Shown here: positions 46,128-54,496 of the stretch, one piece after another | How positions within the stretch are numbered: position 1 is the stretch's first letter | How the letters are laid out: each line of letters opens with the position of its first letter | Assembly (NCBI GenBank): GCA_050618055.1 | Contig: JBNLVK010000172.1 | Location: 1-64,000 of the forward strand | Reading direction: 5' to 3' | DNA: 64,000 nt | Source of the DNA: CALDCK01 sp050618055 | Lineage (GTDB): Bacteria; Myxococcota_A; UBA9160; SMWR01 | Made by a program: the position numbers and the translations under genes | The notes under the pieces: generated by a model | What the model was told of the DNA's origin: nothing | Database searches by the model: none | What the model saw: only the letters and a program-made list of their open reading frames with translations

Positions 46128-47786
46128 GTGTCGAAGGAGGGGCGCGAAGCGGCTCTGCGTGCGCGCTTCGAGCGCCTCCGCGCGCTGCGCTCGGCCTGGG
46201 GCGCGCTGGCCCCGTCGGGCCTGGGCGCGCCGAACGCCAGCCTCGCCGAGGACGGCCGCGCGCTCAGCGAGGAGCTGATCGAGCGGCTGGCCGCCGAGGC
46301 GTCCGACGCCGACGCCAGCGCCGTCGAAGCCGTCGACGCCCGCCTCGACGAGCTCGAGCAGCGCATGCAGCAGGTGGCCGCCGAGCTTCCGCTGGCGCAG
46401 CTGCGCTCGACCCTGCCCGACCTGCTGGGCAGCGACCGCCGCGGCGTGCTCGACCTGCTCGACCTGGTGCTCGGCGCCGAGCTGGCCCACGCCGGACCCA
46501 CCGAGGCGCGCATCCCCGTCCTCGACTACCTGATCACGCTGCTGGCCGCCGGCGGAGACGGCGACGCGCCGCTCCAGGATCCGGTGACCCTCACGCCGCG
46601 GCTCTACAGCCTGTGCCAGCAGTGCGACGCCGACACCGACCCGCGCCTGCCCGAGCTGGAGGCCGAGTTCTTCGCGGCGGCGGAGATGGAGTCGGCCGAC
46701 GCGTGCGAGGAGCTCACGTTGCGCACCCTGCGGCAGCGCAAGGTCGAGCTGGGGCGCGCCTTCTTCGCGCCGCGCGTGCTGCGCGCGATCGTCACCTACA
46801 ACGCGGCCCTGCTGCGACGCGTCGACGAGCAGCTGCTGGCGTCGCTCGACTGGGGCTCGGGTGGGCAGGAGGCCGCGACCGACGATGCGGCGTCGGTTTT
46901 CGAGTCGCAGGCGCTGGCGAAGATCGCCGCCGCGCTGCGCCGCCGCGCCGCCGGCGATCCGCCCCGCCACGACCCGGTGGACCGGGTGGCCTGGTGCCTG
47001 GACACCGGCTCGCTGAGCGCCCGCGAGCACGAGCAGCTGTGCGCCGATTCGGTGGGAACCCGCGAAGACGTGCCCGGCACCACCCTGCTGGTGGGCCTGC
47101 TGTGCCGTTCGGCGGTCGTGCTCGACGACGAGCTTCCGGCCGTCGGGCTGTCGGTGGAGCGCCTGACGGGGGACTGGCTCCGCGAGCTCGACGACGCGTT
47201 GCGCGCCCTGGGCAACGAACGCATCGCGGCCAACGACTACGACGGAGCGCGTGCGCTCTCCGACCTGAAGGGCCGCTTCCTGTCGGGCAAGGCGGCGGTG
47301 CCGCGCCGCAGGACGCCGCGCGCCGCCGCCCCGCCGCCCGACACCGCGCAGCGCGAGGCGCGGCAGATCACCCACCAGGCGCTCGACGAGCCCGAGGCAC
47401 GGGCCGCGACCGGACTGGCCGCGCTGCGCGCGCTGCCCTGGGCCCGCGTCGCCCGATCCGGCGCCGCGCTGGCGGCCCTGGTGGCGGCGCTGGTCTCGGT
47501 GAACCACATCTGGTTCAGCCCCGACCGGGTGAGCGGCGACGTGCTGGCCCAGGTGTCGCCGTACCTGGACAGCGGTCGGCGCAGCGCCGGGGGAGCCGGC
47601 AACGCCTTCGTCGGCACCCTGCACGACGGCTGGAGCGCACTCTCACAGGCCGACCGCGACCGGGAGGCCGTCGCGCTGGTCGATGGCCTGCGCGAGCGCG
47701 GTCTGCGCGACGTCATGGTCTACGACGGCGACGGCGCGCTGCGCATCCAGGCACTGGGCGACGGCCCGGCGCGCCGCATCCCCTAG
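46128..47786 (+). CDS. Unknown protein with C-terminal membrane helix
   Basis: This is a 552-residue protein whose GTG start directly follows the pilin TAG, so it is probably co-translated with it. I recognise no family. It is almost wholly helical, Ala/Leu/Asp/Glu/Arg-rich, with a coiled segment near residues 60-90. There is a possible Cys-containing loop (RLYSLCQQCDADTDPRLPEL) and one transmembrane helix (GAALAALVAALVSVNHIWF) near residue 450, followed by about 100 residues outside. The stop shares CTAG with the convergent gene. Confidence 0.75.
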   Translation: MSKEGREAALRARFERLRALRSAWGALAPSGLGAPNASLAEDGRALSEELIERLAAEASDADASAVEAVDARLDELEQRMQQVAAELPLAQLRSTLPDLLGSDRRGVLDLLDLVLGAELAHAGPTEARIPVLDYLITLLAAGGDGDAPLQDPVTLTPRLYSLCQQCDADTDPRLPELEAEFFAAAEMESADACEELTLRTLRQRKVELGRAFFAPRVLRAIVTYNAALLRRVDEQLLASLDWGSGGQEAATDDAASVFESQALAKIAAALRRRAAGDPPRHDPVDRVAWCLDTGSLSAREHEQLCADSVGTREDVPGTTLLVGLLCRSAVVLDDELPAVGLSVERLTGDWLRELDDALRALGNERIAANDYDGARALSDLKGRFLSGKAAVPRRRTPRAAAPPPDTAQREARQITHQALDEPEARAATGLAALRALPWARVARSGAALAALVAALVSVNHIWFSPDRVSGDVLAQVSPYLDSGRRSAGGAGNAFVGTLHDGWSALSQADRDREAVALVDGLRERGLRDVMVYDGDGALRIQALGDGPARRIP

Positions 47787-48232
47787 GTGTAGGAGGGATC
47801 CAGCGCGATGCCGGTCTCGCGGCTCCACGCGTCGAGCGCCGCCTGGGACTTCGCCTCGTCGTAGGAGTCGACCAGCCGCTCGATGCGGCCGTCGCGCAGC
47901 CGCGCCTCGGACGCGCCCTCGAGCACGAAGTCGGGGTGGCCCGCCTTGTGGTAGGTGATCTTCCAGCCCACGTGCAGCGTGTCGCCCTCGACCTTCGGGC
48001 CGTCCACCACGTCCACGTCGCGGCTGTCGAAGTGGCGGTCGAGTCCGTCGAGCGACTTCTTCATGCCGGCGAAGATGGCGGCCGGGCCGCGCAGCTCGCA
48101 GCCGAAGGCCTGCGACTCGACCACGTACACCGCGTCGTCGTCGAACCACCGCTCGAGGCGTTCCCAGTCGTCGTCCACCAGCGTCTTCTCGAAGTCGGCG
48201 GCGTAGGCGAGGAAGCGTTCGAGTGTGTCCAT
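47783..48232 (-). CDS. SnoaL/NTF2-like domain protein
   Basis: This 149-residue NTF2-fold protein has the standard order: helix (RFLAYAADFEKTLVDDDWER), WFDDDAVYVVES, a G/W strand LHVGWKITYHKAGHPDF, and EGASEARLRDGRIERLVDSY. Such proteins act as small isomerases, dehydratases or ligand-binding proteins. It is not closely similar to the one at 10022-10489. It stands with the short unknown gene 9 bases upstream. Confidence 0.85.
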   Translation of the reverse strand: MDTLERFLAYAADFEKTLVDDDWERLERWFDDDAVYVVESQAFGCELRGPAAIFAGMKKSLDGLDRHFDSRDVDVVDGPKVEGDTLHVGWKITYHKAGHPDFVLEGASEARLRDGRIERLVDSYDEAKSQAALDAWSRETGIALDPSYT

Positions 48233-48241
48233 GGCGGGAGG

Positions 48242-48565
48242 CTAGCACCCGTCCGCCGGCGGCGAGGTGCGATCCCGCCATCGCTGCCATTCGTCTTCGA
48301 TGCGCGCCTCGGCCTCGCGCAGCGCCGGCAGCGCGCGCTGGAGCAGGGCGATCAGCAGCTCCACCTGGTGGGCGTCCCAGTACTCGACGGCCTCGGCGAA
48401 CGGACCCTCGACCACCAGCCGCACGCTCGGCGCGTCGGCGTGGAACTCGCGGCGCAGCACGGCGCGCATGCGGTACTCGGGCGCCCCCTCCCGCGGCGTG
48501 GGGCTCGCCGCCACGACCCGCTCGTCGCGCAGGTAGGGAGCGTCACCCACGCCGTTCTCGAACAC
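48242..48565 (-). CDS. Unknown small protein
   Basis: This is a 107-residue open frame with GTG start at 48565. I recognise no family. It has a charged N-terminal half with alternating strands (EYRMRAVLRREF, SVRLVVEGPF) and a helical C-terminal half (HQVELLIALLQRALPALREA) ending in Cys. Its codon composition is like its neighbours, and it lies 9 bases before the SnoaL-like gene, which favours a real gene. Confidence 0.5.
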   Translation of the reverse strand: MFENGVGDAPYLRDERVVAASPTPREGAPEYRMRAVLRREFHADAPSVRLVVEGPFAEAVEYWDAHQVELLIALLQRALPALREAEARIEDEWQRWRDRTSPPADGC

Positions 48566-48653
48566 GCATCACGACCCGACCAGGGTCCCAGAGACGGGCG
48601 CCGCCGCACAGGCCCAGAGCGGACCGATCGGCTGACCGGCACGGGCCATTGGA

Positions 48654-48670
48654 CCCCGCTCTCCGCGGGG
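48654..48670 (+). other. Hairpin in leader of PAS-LuxR gene
   Basis: CCCCGC-TCTCC-GCGGGG forms a 6-base perfect stem ending 19 bases before the ATG at 48690. It could affect translation of the regulator or be the end of a terminator for the opposite strand, but no T-tract is present. Confidence 0.3.
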
Positions 48671-48689
48671 CTTCCGGTACGATGGAGCC

Positions 48690-49385
48690 ATGCCCGCGTT
48701 CAACGAGGAGATGCGGCAGCGCGTGACGCGCGTGCTCGACACCTTCACCTGCGGCGTCGTGGCCGAGGTGGATCGCCGCATCATCTTCGCCAACGAGAAG
48801 TTCGCGAAGATGGTGGGCGTTGCGCGGGAGTCGCTGTGGGGGGTCGAGACCCACGACCTGGTGCCGCCGGAGCTGCGCGACCAGCTGGTGGAGGAGGGCA
48901 ACCTGTCGCGCCAGGGCGACCGGCGCACGCGGCTCACGGCGCTGCTCATGCACGACGGCACGACCCAGCCGGTGCTCGTCATGCCGATGGCGCGCTTCGA
49001 GACGATCGACACCGGCATCACCGTGGGCTTCGCGCTGATCATCGAGCTGAGCTCGGTCATGACCGCGAAGCACATGCTCTACGACGGCCGCGAGGAGCTG
49101 CGCTCGTCGCTGTCGCAGATCGCGGTGCAGCTGCACACCGCGAGCCTGCTGGCCGGCAACTCGCCGGCCGCCGACCCGGACATCCAGCACCCGGAGCTGG
49201 CCGAGCTGTCGCGCCGCGAGCGCGAGGTGCTGGCCCGGCTGGTCGAGGGCAAGCGCGTACCGGTCATCGCCCAGCAGCTCTTCATCAGCGCCCACACGGT
49301 GCGCAACCACCTGAAGAGCATGTTCCGCAAGCTGGGCGTCGGGTCGCAGGCGGAGCTGATCGAGTACGTGCGGGAGATCGGCTAG
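48690..49385 (+). CDS. PAS-LuxR transcriptional regulator
   Basis: This is a 231-residue regulator. An N-terminal PAS domain (LDTFTCGVVAEVDRRIIFAN through the VMPMARFET strand) is joined to a C-terminal LuxR helix-turn-helix (LSRREREVLARLVEGKRVPV, AQQLFISAHTVRNHLKSMFR). There is no receiver domain, so it responds directly to a ligand or redox cue bound in PAS. It resembles PAS-LuxR regulators of actinobacterial secondary metabolism in layout. The regulated genes are not evident. Confidence 0.92.
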   Translation: MPAFNEEMRQRVTRVLDTFTCGVVAEVDRRIIFANEKFAKMVGVARESLWGVETHDLVPPELRDQLVEEGNLSRQGDRRTRLTALLMHDGTTQPVLVMPMARFETIDTGITVGFALIIELSSVMTAKHMLYDGREELRSSLSQIAVQLHTASLLAGNSPAADPDIQHPELAELSRREREVLARLVEGKRVPVIAQQLFISAHTVRNHLKSMFRKLGVGSQAELIEYVREIG

Positions 49386-49489
49386 GCCGACGGGTCCGCC
49401 GCGGGCCGCGTTTTGGCCCGCATTCGCCAGCCGAACGACCCATTCGGGGGCATGTCGGGCGCGGCCGCCGTGCCGACCCTCTCGGCCCG

Positions 49490-50731
49490 ATGGCTGCTTC
49501 CGGCCCCCACGAGCCCCCCCGCCTCGACCTGGACCGCACCGCGGAAGAGCTGCGCCTGCACGCGCGGGCGCGATCGCGCGGCGCGCGCGGCCTGCCGCCG
49601 GCCGACGCCGCCGACCTCGACGAGGTCGAGCGGGAGATCGTCGAGCGGATCCGCGGCCGGGCGCTGCGCCGCGTGGCGGACGACGCGTCCCGGCTCGAGG
49701 CGCTCGACCGGGAGATCCAGTCGACGGACGTGCCGCAGCGCGTGCGCGCCCTGCGCCACGTGCCCACCGCGTTCCGGCGGCGCCTGCGCGAGCTGACCAA
49801 CCGCACGTCGCTGGGCCTGGCGCGGGCCGAAGAGGAGTACGCCCTGGCCCGCAGCGGCTACGAGGCGTTCCGCGCGCTGCACCGCATCGAGCGCGAGCCG
49901 CGCTACCCGGCGTCGAAGCTGGCGCCGGCGGCGCTGCTGATGGCGCTGGGCGTGGCGAAGGCCGGCTTCGCCGCGTCGCTGCCGGCGCTGGGCGGCCACC
50001 CGGAGCTGGCCTTCGTGGCGGTGCTGGTGGCCTTCATCGACGTGCTGATCGCGTTCAGCCTGGGACGCGTCGCGCCGTGGGTGGCGGCGCCGCAGCGGTC
50101 GCAGCGGCTGGCCGGCTGGGGCGCCGTCGCGGGCTTCCTGGCCTGGGCGGGCGCCGTCAACGCGCTGGCCGGCAGCGCCGGGACGATCGCGCTGGGCTGG
50201 CTGCTGTCGCTCGGCGCGCTGGCGGTGGGCGCCGGCTCCGACGATCGCACGCCCGGCTACGGACGCCTGCACCGGCGCCTGCTGCGCGCCCACGACCAGC
50301 GCGACTACTGGCGCAGCGCGGCGCTCGACGGCGCCGCCACGCTGCACGAACGCCAGCAGCTCTGCATCGACCAGGCCGAGCGGACCGCGCTACGCGAGCG
50401 CGACGCGCTGGCCCGCGCCGTCGAGGCCAAGGCACGCCTGCTGGCGGGCACGCTCGAGAGCAGCCAGCACCTGGAGAACGTGGGCAACGCCCTGCTGCGC
50501 CTCTACCGCGACGCCAACGGCGACGCCCGGACCACCCCGCCGCCCCCCCACTTCGACGCGGGCTGGCGCCTGGCGCTGGAGACGCCCGGCACCGGCTCCC
50601 TCGGCTTCGACCGCTCCCGGGTCCGCGACGCGGAGGAGGCCGCCCGCCACGTCGCCGCCCTGGCCGACGAGGCGCGCCGCGCCGTGCGCGCCGACTACGA
50701 CGCGTTCGTGCGCGGGTGCCGGGCCGACTAG
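49490..50731 (+). CDS. Unknown membrane protein with flanking charged helices
   Basis: This is a 413-residue protein starting at ATG 49490. I recognise no family. Residues 1-135 are charged and helical. About four hydrophobic segments (LAPAALLMALGVAKAGFAA, AFVAVLVAFIDVLIAFSLG, AGWGAVAGFLAWAGAVNALA, IALGWLLSLGALAVG) lie at residues 140-250. The C-terminal 160 residues are again a charged coil. This design suggests a membrane scaffold. It ends 6 bases from the convergent peptidase gene. Confidence 0.75.
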   Translation: MAASGPHEPPRLDLDRTAEELRLHARARSRGARGLPPADAADLDEVEREIVERIRGRALRRVADDASRLEALDREIQSTDVPQRVRALRHVPTAFRRRLRELTNRTSLGLARAEEEYALARSGYEAFRALHRIEREPRYPASKLAPAALLMALGVAKAGFAASLPALGGHPELAFVAVLVAFIDVLIAFSLGRVAPWVAAPQRSQRLAGWGAVAGFLAWAGAVNALAGSAGTIALGWLLSLGALAVGAGSDDRTPGYGRLHRRLLRAHDQRDYWRSAALDGAATLHERQQLCIDQAERTALRERDALARAVEAKARLLAGTLESSQHLENVGNALLRLYRDANGDARTTPPPPHFDAGWRLALETPGTGSLGFDRSRVRDAEEAARHVAALADEARRAVRADYDAFVRGCRAD

Positions 50732-50737
50732 CTCCGG

Positions 50738-51979
50738 CTAGCGGCTCGACGCCTGCGGGCGCACCAGCCGGCGCAGGAAGGCGCCGAGATCGAGGCCGGT
50801 CGCTTCGAGGACGGCGTCGCCGAGCGAGGCGGTCGTCACCGGATCGCGCTGGGCGGTGAGCCGGCGCACCACCTCGTCCAGGCTGTGGGCGCCCTCGCTG
50901 CGCTCGCGGATCTCGGCGTCCAGCGCCCGCAGCGCCACCACCGCGCGCGCCGTCACGTCGCCCGACGCCGAGTCGACCTCCAGCTTCGCGGCGCGCCGAC
51001 CGCGCGTCGCGAGCTTCTGGTAGATCCGCTCGACGCGATCCTCGGCCAGCGTCCCGGAGCGCCGCAGCATCTCGATCGCGTAGAGCTCCGCCAGGCCCTC
51101 CACCACCCAGTCGCCGCCGTCGCCGCCCCGGATGCCGAGCAGCGCGTGCATCACCTCGTGCAGCAGCGGGCTGGTGCCGTCCTCGCCGATCAGCGGACGA
51201 CGCGCGTGCACGTACACCGACTGGGGACCCGAGAGCCCGCCCCGCCACATGGGGTCGCCGGCGCCGACCACCAGCAGCCGCGGCGGAAGCTCGCCCAGCA
51301 CGTCCTCCAGCACCGGCAGCGTCCAGCGCAGCAGCGCCAGCATGTCGAGCCGCCGCATGCCGTGCTTCTTCGGGGCGGCGATGGCCACCTCCACGCCGTG
51401 CACCTCTTCGCGCACTGCACCGAGATGACCGACCACGAACCAGCCGGTGGGACGGTCGAAGCCCCGGTGCGGGTGGTTCACGCCGTAGACGCCGCCGCGC
51501 AGCAGCGGGTAGGGCGTGGCGCGCGACCAGCCCTCGGGCACGCGCAGCCGCAGCAGCGAGTGGGAGCGCGCCCCCTTCTGCACGCGCGAGCGCGTGGGCG
51601 GCACCAGGTCGTCGCCGCGGAACAGCGCCCAGGTCTTCGTGCAGCGCGCGTCGTAGCTGCGGTCGTCGCGCAGGTGGTCGACGAGGAACGTGTACCGCAG
51701 CTGGCCGCCGGCTTCGGGCGGCTTCCAGTGCACGCTGTCGTCGACGACCGTCACCTCGCCGTCGCCGCGGAAGTCGAAGTGGCGCTGGGGGTCGATGCGC
51801 AGCGTCAGCTCGCGGACCAGGTGGGCGTTCGCTCCCAGCCGGATGACGACGCGGGCGGCGCGCTCGGTGGGCACCATCCGCACGTCGTAGAGCACCTCGT
51901 AGACGTCGTCCTTCGCCAGGGCTCCCGCCGGCGCCAGCGCCAGCAGCGCGAGCGCCAGCAGGAGCGCGTTCCTAGACAA
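50738..51979 (-). CDS. Exported HEXXH peptidase-like protein (M61/gluzincin type)
   Basis: This 413-residue protein has a signal peptide ending ALAKDD. The zinc site HEVMH is at residues 274-278 and a third-ligand Glu at about 294 in VVEGLAELYA, the gluzincin pattern. The N-terminal half is beta-rich like M61 peptidases. The TTG start at 51979 overlaps the ATP-grasp stop and has GGAGG 5 bases upstream, so it is coupled to the amidoligase operon. It may cut or release the product of that system; this is inference. Confidence 0.78.
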   Translation of the reverse strand: MSRNALLLALALLALAPAGALAKDDVYEVLYDVRMVPTERAARVVIRLGANAHLVRELTLRIDPQRHFDFRGDGEVTVVDDSVHWKPPEAGGQLRYTFLVDHLRDDRSYDARCTKTWALFRGDDLVPPTRSRVQKGARSHSLLRLRVPEGWSRATPYPLLRGGVYGVNHPHRGFDRPTGWFVVGHLGAVREEVHGVEVAIAAPKKHGMRRLDMLALLRWTLPVLEDVLGELPPRLLVVGAGDPMWRGGLSGPQSVYVHARRPLIGEDGTSPLLHEVMHALLGIRGGDGGDWVVEGLAELYAIEMLRRSGTLAEDRVERIYQKLATRGRRAAKLEVDSASGDVTARAVVALRALDAEIRERSEGAHSLDEVVRRLTAQRDPVTTASLGDAVLEATGLDLGAFLRRLVRPQASSR

Positions 51980-52910
51980 CCGATCCTCCGATCTCCCGTC
52001 CGATCTCCAGACGTTCGCCCACGGAGAGACCCGGGCGCCAGCGCTCCTCCACCTGCTCCAGGCGCGGCAGCAGGCCGGCCCGGTTCGCCACCTGGATGGC
52101 CAGTCCGGGGCGCGCGTTCAGCTCCAGGATCAGCGCGCCCTGGCGCGCGTCGACCACCACGTCCGCCCCCACGTAGCCGAGCTCGGTCTCGTCGGTGGCG
52201 CGCACGGCGATCTCGAGGGCGCGGTCCCAGTCGGGCAGCAGGCGGTCGACCACCAGCTCGCCGGTGTCCGGGTGCCGGCGCGTCGACGTGCTGCGGACGA
52301 CCGCGTGGGTGGTGCGTCCCGTCGCCAGGTCGATGCCCGCACCCACGGCGCCCTGGTGCAGGTTGGCGCGACCCCGCGAAGCCAGCGTCGGCAGCCGCGT
52401 CATGGCCATCACCGGAATGCCCCGGTGCACCACCACCCGCACGTCGGGCACGCCGTCCGACGCGATCGTGCGGAACTCGGGGTGGATCTCCAGGCACTCC
52501 TCGGCGAAGGCCGCGTCGTTCTGGCCGCCCAGCGAGTAGAGCCCGGAGAGGATGCCGGACGCGTGGTAGCGCAGGTCCTCGGCGTCGACCCACCCGCCGC
52601 CGGCGCGGCGCATGCGTCCCTCGACCCGCTCGCGCACCAGCAGGATGCCGTTGCCCATGGAGCCGCGCGCCGGCTTCAGCGCGAAGGCGGGCTCGCCCTC
52701 CAGCGCCCGCAGCAGCGGACCCACGTCGGCCTGGGTGCGCGCCACCGCCAGCAGCCGCGCGGTCGGCACGCCGGCCTCGCGGCACAGCCCCTTGGTCAGC
52801 AGCTTGTCGTCGACCCGCGGATAGAAGCGCCGGTCGTTCCAGCGCAGCGTGTACTCGGCGTTGCGCCGGTTGATGCCCAGGAGACCCAGGTCGTGGAGGG
52901 TGCGCAGCAT
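51972..52910 (-). CDS. Alpha-L-glutamate ligase-like ATP-grasp protein
   Basis: This is a 312-residue RimK-related ATP-grasp enzyme of the type linked to 7TM inactive transglutaminases. Blocks include LLGINRRNAEYTLRWNDRRF, LKPARGSMGNGILLV, ILSGLYSLGGQNDAAF, VPVMAMTRLPT-like GIPVMAMTRLPTLASRGRAN and LHQGAVGAGIDLATG. The metal-binding end is LILELNARPGLAIQVANRAG. It should form an amide bond between an amino acid and a carboxylate using ATP. It lies 2 bases after the transglutaminase-like gene. The substrate is unknown. Confidence 0.93.
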   Translation of the reverse strand: MLRTLHDLGLLGINRRNAEYTLRWNDRRFYPRVDDKLLTKGLCREAGVPTARLLAVARTQADVGPLLRALEGEPAFALKPARGSMGNGILLVRERVEGRMRRAGGGWVDAEDLRYHASGILSGLYSLGGQNDAAFAEECLEIHPEFRTIASDGVPDVRVVVHRGIPVMAMTRLPTLASRGRANLHQGAVGAGIDLATGRTTHAVVRSTSTRRHPDTGELVVDRLLPDWDRALEIAVRATDETELGYVGADVVVDARQGALILELNARPGLAIQVANRAGLLPRLEQVEERWRPGLSVGERLEIGREIGGSVV

Positions 52911-52912
52911 GC

Positions 52913-54490
52913 TCAAGCGGGCGGACCCCCGGGCAGCGCCAGCGTGCGGAAGCGCACCAGCTCGAACAGCCGGTAGCCGGTGTAGCCGCCCACCCAGACC
53001 AGCGCGCCCATCACGCACAGGATCAGCTCCGGGAAGCCGAAGAACACCGACGCGGCCAGCTCGCTCTGGAACACCGGGTAGATGCAGACCGCCACCAGCG
53101 CGGTCCAGGCGAGCCGCGTGCAGGCCTCGCGCCAGCCCTCCTCCGAGCTGGTGATCGAGAAGCGCTCGATCAGCATGGCCAGGATCACGATGGGCAGCAG
53201 CACGCCTCCGAACAGGTTGCGGCTGTCGAGTCCGCGGCCCATGGCCGCGAACAGGGCGACGGTCAGCACCACCGTCGACAGCAGGATGCACAGGCGCGGC
53301 ACCAGCAGCAGGTGCAGGCGATCGAGCAGCACGCGCGAGAAGACGCCCACCAGGATGACCGACGAGACCATCGCCAGGCCGGGCAGCAGGTCGGTGCCGC
53401 GCAGCGCCAGCGCCACCAGCACGGGCAGGAACGTGCCGAAGGTGGGCACGCCCACCAGGTTGCGCATGAACGCCATGAGCAGCGCGCCCACCGGAACCAG
53501 CAGCAGCAGGCGCAGCGCGCTCTGGGTCGCCACCGGCAGGCGGTAGAGCGAGAGGTTGGCCAGCACCGGGTTCGGCGGCTTCATCAGTGCGGCCAGCTCC
53601 GCGGAGCTGAGCCGTTCGCGCAGCGCGCGGTAGCGGTAGGACATGGCCGACACGCCGGTGCCGCGCACCGGCTCGCCGCCGCCGGTGTGCAGGCGCACCC
53701 AGTCGGCGGGCCGCGCGGCGAAGAATCCCTCGCTGGGCGACATGGGTACCCAGCGCCGACCGGCGAAGGCCTCCACCCAGGTGCGGGGGCGCGGATCGCG
53801 GTCGTCGTGGAGGCTCAGCCCCAGCACCACCCGCGCCGGAATGCCGGCCGCGCGCAACAGCGTGCACAGCAGCCGCGCCTTGCCCTGCTCGCTGCCCTCG
53901 CGAGCCAGCAGCGCCAGCAGCGCGTCGTCGCTCTCGCCCTCCACCAGGGCGATCTCGTCGGCGACGAAGGCGAACAGGGTGCGCAGGCGACCGATCGCGT
54001 CTTCGGGCTCCGGCAGCTGGAGCGAGGCCAGCAGCTCGGCCACCTCGGGCGCGTCGGTGGGAAGGTCCTGGGTGCTGCCACCGTAGGTGGCCAGCAGCTC
54101 GCGCGGCGGCGGCTGCTGGTCCTTCTCGGAGAGGGGGACGCGCCCCGGGGCCAGCTTCACGCGGAAGCCGTGGATCAGGTTGTGGACGCCGTCGAGCACC
54201 CCGCTCCAGACGCCCACCCGCTGACCGTCCTCGCGCCGGATCGTGAACAGCAGGCGGTCCGAGAGCATGTGCTCGTCGGACACGAGCTGGCCCGGACCCG
54301 TGGACGGCAGCGTCGCGGTGACGCTGCCGCGGGTGCGCTGGCCGCGCGTGCTCACCTCCAGCTCCACCCGCCACAGGCCCTCGGGATCCGAGGGGATCAC
54401 CGGCAGGCCCAGGCCCACCGCCTTCCAGGTGAAGACGCCGAGCCCCGCGGCGATCAGCGCCGCTCCCGTCCACGCGACGTTGGCTCGCAT
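52913..54490 (-). CDS. Inactive transglutaminase fused to seven-helix membrane domain (UUP1 family)
   Basis: This is a 525-residue protein: an N-terminal helix, a periplasmic region of about 300 residues and seven membrane helices from about residue 320. The transglutaminase-like part reads GKARLLCTLLRAAGIPARVV. The position of the active-site Cys in GxC...LLR.LGIPAR-type enzymes is not Cys here, so it is catalytically dead and probably binds a peptide. RTWVEAFAGRRWVPMSPSEG matches the usual His/Asp region. It is a partner of the ATP-grasp and desuccinylase-like proteins. Confidence 0.92.
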   Translation of the reverse strand: MRANVAWTGAALIAAGLGVFTWKAVGLGLPVIPSDPEGLWRVELEVSTRGQRTRGSVTATLPSTGPGQLVSDEHMLSDRLLFTIRREDGQRVGVWSGVLDGVHNLIHGFRVKLAPGRVPLSEKDQQPPPRELLATYGGSTQDLPTDAPEVAELLASLQLPEPEDAIGRLRTLFAFVADEIALVEGESDDALLALLAREGSEQGKARLLCTLLRAAGIPARVVLGLSLHDDRDPRPRTWVEAFAGRRWVPMSPSEGFFAARPADWVRLHTGGGEPVRGTGVSAMSYRYRALRERLSSAELAALMKPPNPVLANLSLYRLPVATQSALRLLLLVPVGALLMAFMRNLVGVPTFGTFLPVLVALALRGTDLLPGLAMVSSVILVGVFSRVLLDRLHLLLVPRLCILLSTVVLTVALFAAMGRGLDSRNLFGGVLLPIVILAMLIERFSITSSEEGWREACTRLAWTALVAVCIYPVFQSELAASVFFGFPELILCVMGALVWVGGYTGYRLFELVRFRTLALPGGPPA

Positions 54491-54496
54491 TCGCGG

